64,000 nucleotides of DNA, taken from NCBI RefSeq assembly GCF_900149685.1, contig NZ_LT702999.1:1054001-1118000 (forward strand), read 5' to 3'. The translations under genes and the position numbers were made by a program. Position 1 is the stretch's first letter. Every line of letters starts with the position of its first letter. The DNA comes from Erythrobacter sp. Alg231-14 (GTDB lineage Bacteria > Pseudomonadota > Alphaproteobacteria > Sphingomonadales > Sphingomonadaceae). Positions 61,832-64,000 of the stretch are shown here, in pieces. The notes beneath the pieces were generated by a model. That model made no database searches and was not told where the DNA came from. It saw nothing but the letters and a program-made list of their open reading frames with translations.

Positions 61832-62182
61832 TCAAACCGATCGCTGCATCACAAATGTGCCGCTGTCATCCGGCAGCGACCACGTTCCAGAGATCGATCC
61901 GCCATCAGGGGACAACCGCCCTTCGTAGTGAACGACCCGTTTGTATTCGGATCCGGCACCAACATATTGTTTTGTGAAACGCACAATGTCGTTTTCAATT
62001 GCGCCTTCGATCTCGGCTTTCACTTGATCGCCCGTGTTGAAATGCACCTCCATAATGAGGCCGGAAAGCGTGTTGCCCTGCCCGCCGAAACGCGCCTTGA
62101 ACGGCGTTTCTCCGATTTCAGCAGACGATGAATAGGAATAGCTTCCCTGCCAGAGCCCTTTGAGGTCTGTTGCATCGGTCAT
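61832..62182 (-). CDS. Tandem small beta-rich protein (first copy)
   Basis: 116 residues. LKGLWQGSYSYSSSAEIGETPFKARFGGQGNTLSGLIME and VRFTKQYVGAGSEYKRVVHYEGRLSPDGGSISGTWS, then GTFVMQR, match the next gene. The two genes are three bases apart on the minus strand, so this is a tandem duplication that has since diverged. It could bind a small hydrophobic molecule; not shown. Confidence 0.75.
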   Translation of the reverse strand: MTDATDLKGLWQGSYSYSSSAEIGETPFKARFGGQGNTLSGLIMEVHFNTGDQVKAEIEGAIENDIVRFTKQYVGAGSEYKRVVHYEGRLSPDGGSISGTWSLPDDSGTFVMQRSV

Positions 62183-62259
62183 TGTGTATCAGCCATCTGG
62201 ATTAACGTTCCCATGACGTTGGTAGTTGTCATTGCGCGTCGCTCTAATCGAACCGATAC

Positions 62260-62763
62260 CTATTGCAACGCTGCACTATCCCTCAGTTCCGCCAGCCCCG
62301 CTTTGCGCTGCGCAGCCAATTCAGCCTTCAATTTTAAAGGATCGCGGGCGAACACAAATCCGAAACTCACCCCACCTTCTTTGCCAATCGTTGCATGATG
62401 CAGCTTGTGCGCCTGGACCAATCGCTTGGCGTAACCGCGCTTTGGAACAAAACGGAAGAACCGTTGATGGACCAATCCATCGTGGACGATGGCATACAAC
62501 ACCCCGTACAAATTGACGCCCAACGCGGCCCACCAAAGAGCCTCTGAATAAAGAGAGCCGACAATGTACATGCCTGCATTGATCGCACCAAAAACAACGG
62601 CGAATAAATCGTTCTTTTCAAACGTGTTATCGTGAGGTTCATGGTGATCGCGGTGCCATCCCCACGCCCATCCGTGCATGATGTATTTGTGTGCGTACCA
62701 CGCAAATATCTCCATCCCGACAAGCGCGGCCATTGTCACAGCGAAGCATTCGAACCAGGTCAC
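62260..62763 (-). CDS. crtZ: Beta-carotene hydroxylase
   Basis: 167 residues from a GTG start. Histidine motifs: HKYIMHG and HRDHHEPHDNTFEKNDLFAVVFG, then HDGLVHQRF and HKLHHA, the non-haem di-iron ligands of the CrtZ family. The enzyme adds 3-hydroxyl groups to beta-ionone rings (zeaxanthin or astaxanthin route). It overlaps the crtW stop by four bases (GTGA), so the two are made together. Confidence 0.95.
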   Translation of the reverse strand: MTWFECFAVTMAALVGMEIFAWYAHKYIMHGWAWGWHRDHHEPHDNTFEKNDLFAVVFGAINAGMYIVGSLYSEALWWAALGVNLYGVLYAIVHDGLVHQRFFRFVPKRGYAKRLVQAHKLHHATIGKEGGVSFGFVFARDPLKLKAELAAQRKAGLAELRDSAALQ

Positions 62764-63590
62764 GTTACACTCTCAGCCTTCTGCTGTTTTTGTTCGGTTG
62801 GAAAAGCATCCGCATCCGCCAAGCCAGAGGTTTCTGCGTCGAGGCCAAGCCCCGCCCTTTTTGCCCGCGGAAGCGCCCACCACGGCACATCCGGGCGTCT
62901 ATGGTGTTCAAGGTGATAGCCGAAATGGAAACAACTGGCGAGGCTCGCCAGCAAACCAAAATCGTTGGATCGCGCGTTGTGGTGATCAAAAAATGGCTTA
63001 TCCGGCGCATGGTGGTGCGGGCGATAGGTTCCGAAATAGAACAATTGCAGCGAAGACAGCAATGCAGGTGCACCATAAAGCAGCACGATCTGAACCATCG
63101 GAACGCCGATAATGAGCCAGTAGATCCCAACCACTGCGTGTACAAACACCAATGATTGCCATCCGAAATACCGTTTAAAGAACGTCCAATACCAAGTGAG
63201 AAGGTTCGACGGGTTGTTTTCGTCAAAATCAGGATCACCGGCATGGCCGGACTTCTTGTGATGGGTCAAATGCGCATCGCGCAAGACCCGCCAACGAAAC
63301 CCTGCATACAAGAACAACAACACCGTCCCGATTAGCGCGTTAAGACGTGCCCGACCCGGCGCAAGTGTTCCGTGCATCGCATCGTGACACACAATAAAAA
63401 CGCCCACAGAAAGCCAGCATTGCACCGCACCAATCGCAAGAATCACTGGCCAATTCGTTGCCGTGATTTCAAACACAAACATCGCATAGGCGTGCAATGA
63501 TAACCACGCACCAGCGATCAACGCCGCCAACGTCAGGCCGATGGCGCTTTGCCTTGGATGGATCGTGTCGGAGCGGTGCAATTGGGTCAT
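62760..63590 (-). CDS. crtW: Beta-carotene ketolase
   Basis: 276 residues from the ATG at 63590; an upstream in-frame codon at 63653 is less likely. Several membrane helices and the motifs HDAMHG, HLTHHKKSGHAGDPDFDENNPSNLLTWYWTFFKRYFGWQ, FGTYRPHHHAPDKPFFDHHNARSNDFGLLASLASCFHFGYHLEHHRRPDVPWWALPRAK are CrtW hallmarks, with the His-rich iron ligands intact. It adds the 4-keto group. With crtZ it makes the astaxanthin-type pathway possible. crtB, crtI and crtY are not in the window. Confidence 0.95.
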   Translation of the reverse strand: MTQLHRSDTIHPRQSAIGLTLAALIAGAWLSLHAYAMFVFEITATNWPVILAIGAVQCWLSVGVFIVCHDAMHGTLAPGRARLNALIGTVLLFLYAGFRWRVLRDAHLTHHKKSGHAGDPDFDENNPSNLLTWYWTFFKRYFGWQSLVFVHAVVGIYWLIIGVPMVQIVLLYGAPALLSSLQLFYFGTYRPHHHAPDKPFFDHHNARSNDFGLLASLASCFHFGYHLEHHRRPDVPWWALPRAKRAGLGLDAETSGLADADAFPTEQKQQKAESVT

Positions 63591-63662
63591 TGTGTTAGAT
63601 ACGCCAAGAACTTGCGTTTGGCCGCTTATAATCTCGATCCCTTGCCACGCCAAGTTGCGCCA

Positions 63663-64000
63663 TTAGCGCGCGTCCGTCGTTGAGATTCGGGGTTTTCCCT
63701 CATCGATCTCAATTGTCCAACTCTGATCGTTGTCCATTGTCATGACCGTTACAGGCACTCCCGCAGCGAACATCGAGAAAACGTGAATTTCGGTGGGTGT
63801 AGGATCCAACACGTGCGTTACATAAATGGCGACCGGTTGTTCTCCATTTGACGTTGTGCTGCTCACTGTAAGACAGGAATTGGTGAAAGCCCGATCGGCC
63901 ACAACGTTACCGTCGCGCACTTCAAATCGGTAATGCCCGCCAAACGGGATTTCATTCATGGCCGGCTGTGGGACGAGGAAATAGACGAAGAAACCGCCAT
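63663..64000 (-). CDS. Partial exported protein (5' end outside window)
   Basis: The minus frame is open from the stop at 63663 past the window edge. The first in-window residues read GGFFVYFLVPQPAMNEIPFGG, which looks like the end of a hydrophobic N-terminal segment, so the ATG at 63959 is probably internal. The rest (HYRFEVRDGNVVADRAFTNSCLTVSS) is beta-rich and has no known motif. Function unknown. Confidence 0.6.
   Translation of the reverse strand, partial: GGFFVYFLVPQPAMNEIPFGGHYRFEVRDGNVVADRAFTNSCLTVSSTTSNGEQPVAIYVTHVLDPTPTEIHVFSMFAAGVPVTVMTMDNDQSWTIEIDEGKPRISTTDAR

Overview
This window most likely comes from a marine, carotenoid-producing alphaproteobacterium of the Sphingomonadales, probably Erythrobacteraceae-like. 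This is an inference from gene content: a GcrA cell-cycle regulator, two large TonB-dependent receptors (TBDRs), a crtW/crtZ ketocarotenoid pair, brown-algal polysaccharide enzymes, and the alphaproteobacterial rimP-nusA-infB block. I see no rRNA, CRISPR array, insertion sequence, integrase or prophage. One tRNA (Ser, anticodon CGA) is present.

Region 1 (1-15.8 kb) looks like an algal polysaccharide utilisation locus. It holds a GH3 exo-glucanase (cut by the window edge), a GH16 laminarinase-like enzyme and a TBDR on the minus strand. A LacI-type regulator and an MFS transporter diverge from them, with two tandem palindromic operators between. A 1.6-kresidue autotransporter, a PL7 alginate lyase with a discoidin-like domain, and a cytochrome c/Vgb-like propeller protein follow.

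Region 2 (16.2-29.5 kb) is an accessory catabolic locus for an unknown substrate. It encodes an acyl-CoA ligase, an exported alpha/beta hydrolase, a membrane-bound PQQ dehydrogenase, an SDR, two tandem-VOC lipoproteins, a TBDR, a TetR regulator and a cytochrome c-PQQ lipoprotein. A 22-bp operator-like sequence occurs three times, at the two promoter regions of this locus, which ties the genes into one probable TetR regulon.

Region 3 (29.7-32.2 kb) is a BigR-type persulfide-response operon: regulator, persulfide dioxygenase and two YeeE/YedE halves. It ends in a SulP transporter cut after about 70 residues, close to the 3' end of the tRNA-Ser gene.

Region 4 (32.4-54 kb) is core genome: HspQ, GcrA, pnp, rpsO, truB, glpD, tdk, rbfA, infB, nusA and rimP. 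The usual rimP-to-pnp cluster is split here by unrelated genes, and a 52-residue membrane protein lies between infB and a thioesterase.

Region 5 (54-61.4 kb) has two PilZ proteins and an expanded phage-shock-protein operon. PspF is divergent from a sigma-54 promoter that drives a small membrane peptide, PspA with a possible in-frame extension, PspB, PspC and then six small membrane-anchored coiled-coil proteins joined end to end. Five of the six share two short motifs, and one of these resembles the end of PspB. This PspB-like array is the best candidate in the window for an undescribed system. SufE and a YbaN-like protein follow.

Region 6 (61.4-64 kb) carries two tandem paralogous small beta-rich proteins, crtZ and crtW (overlapping), and a partial exported protein at the right edge.
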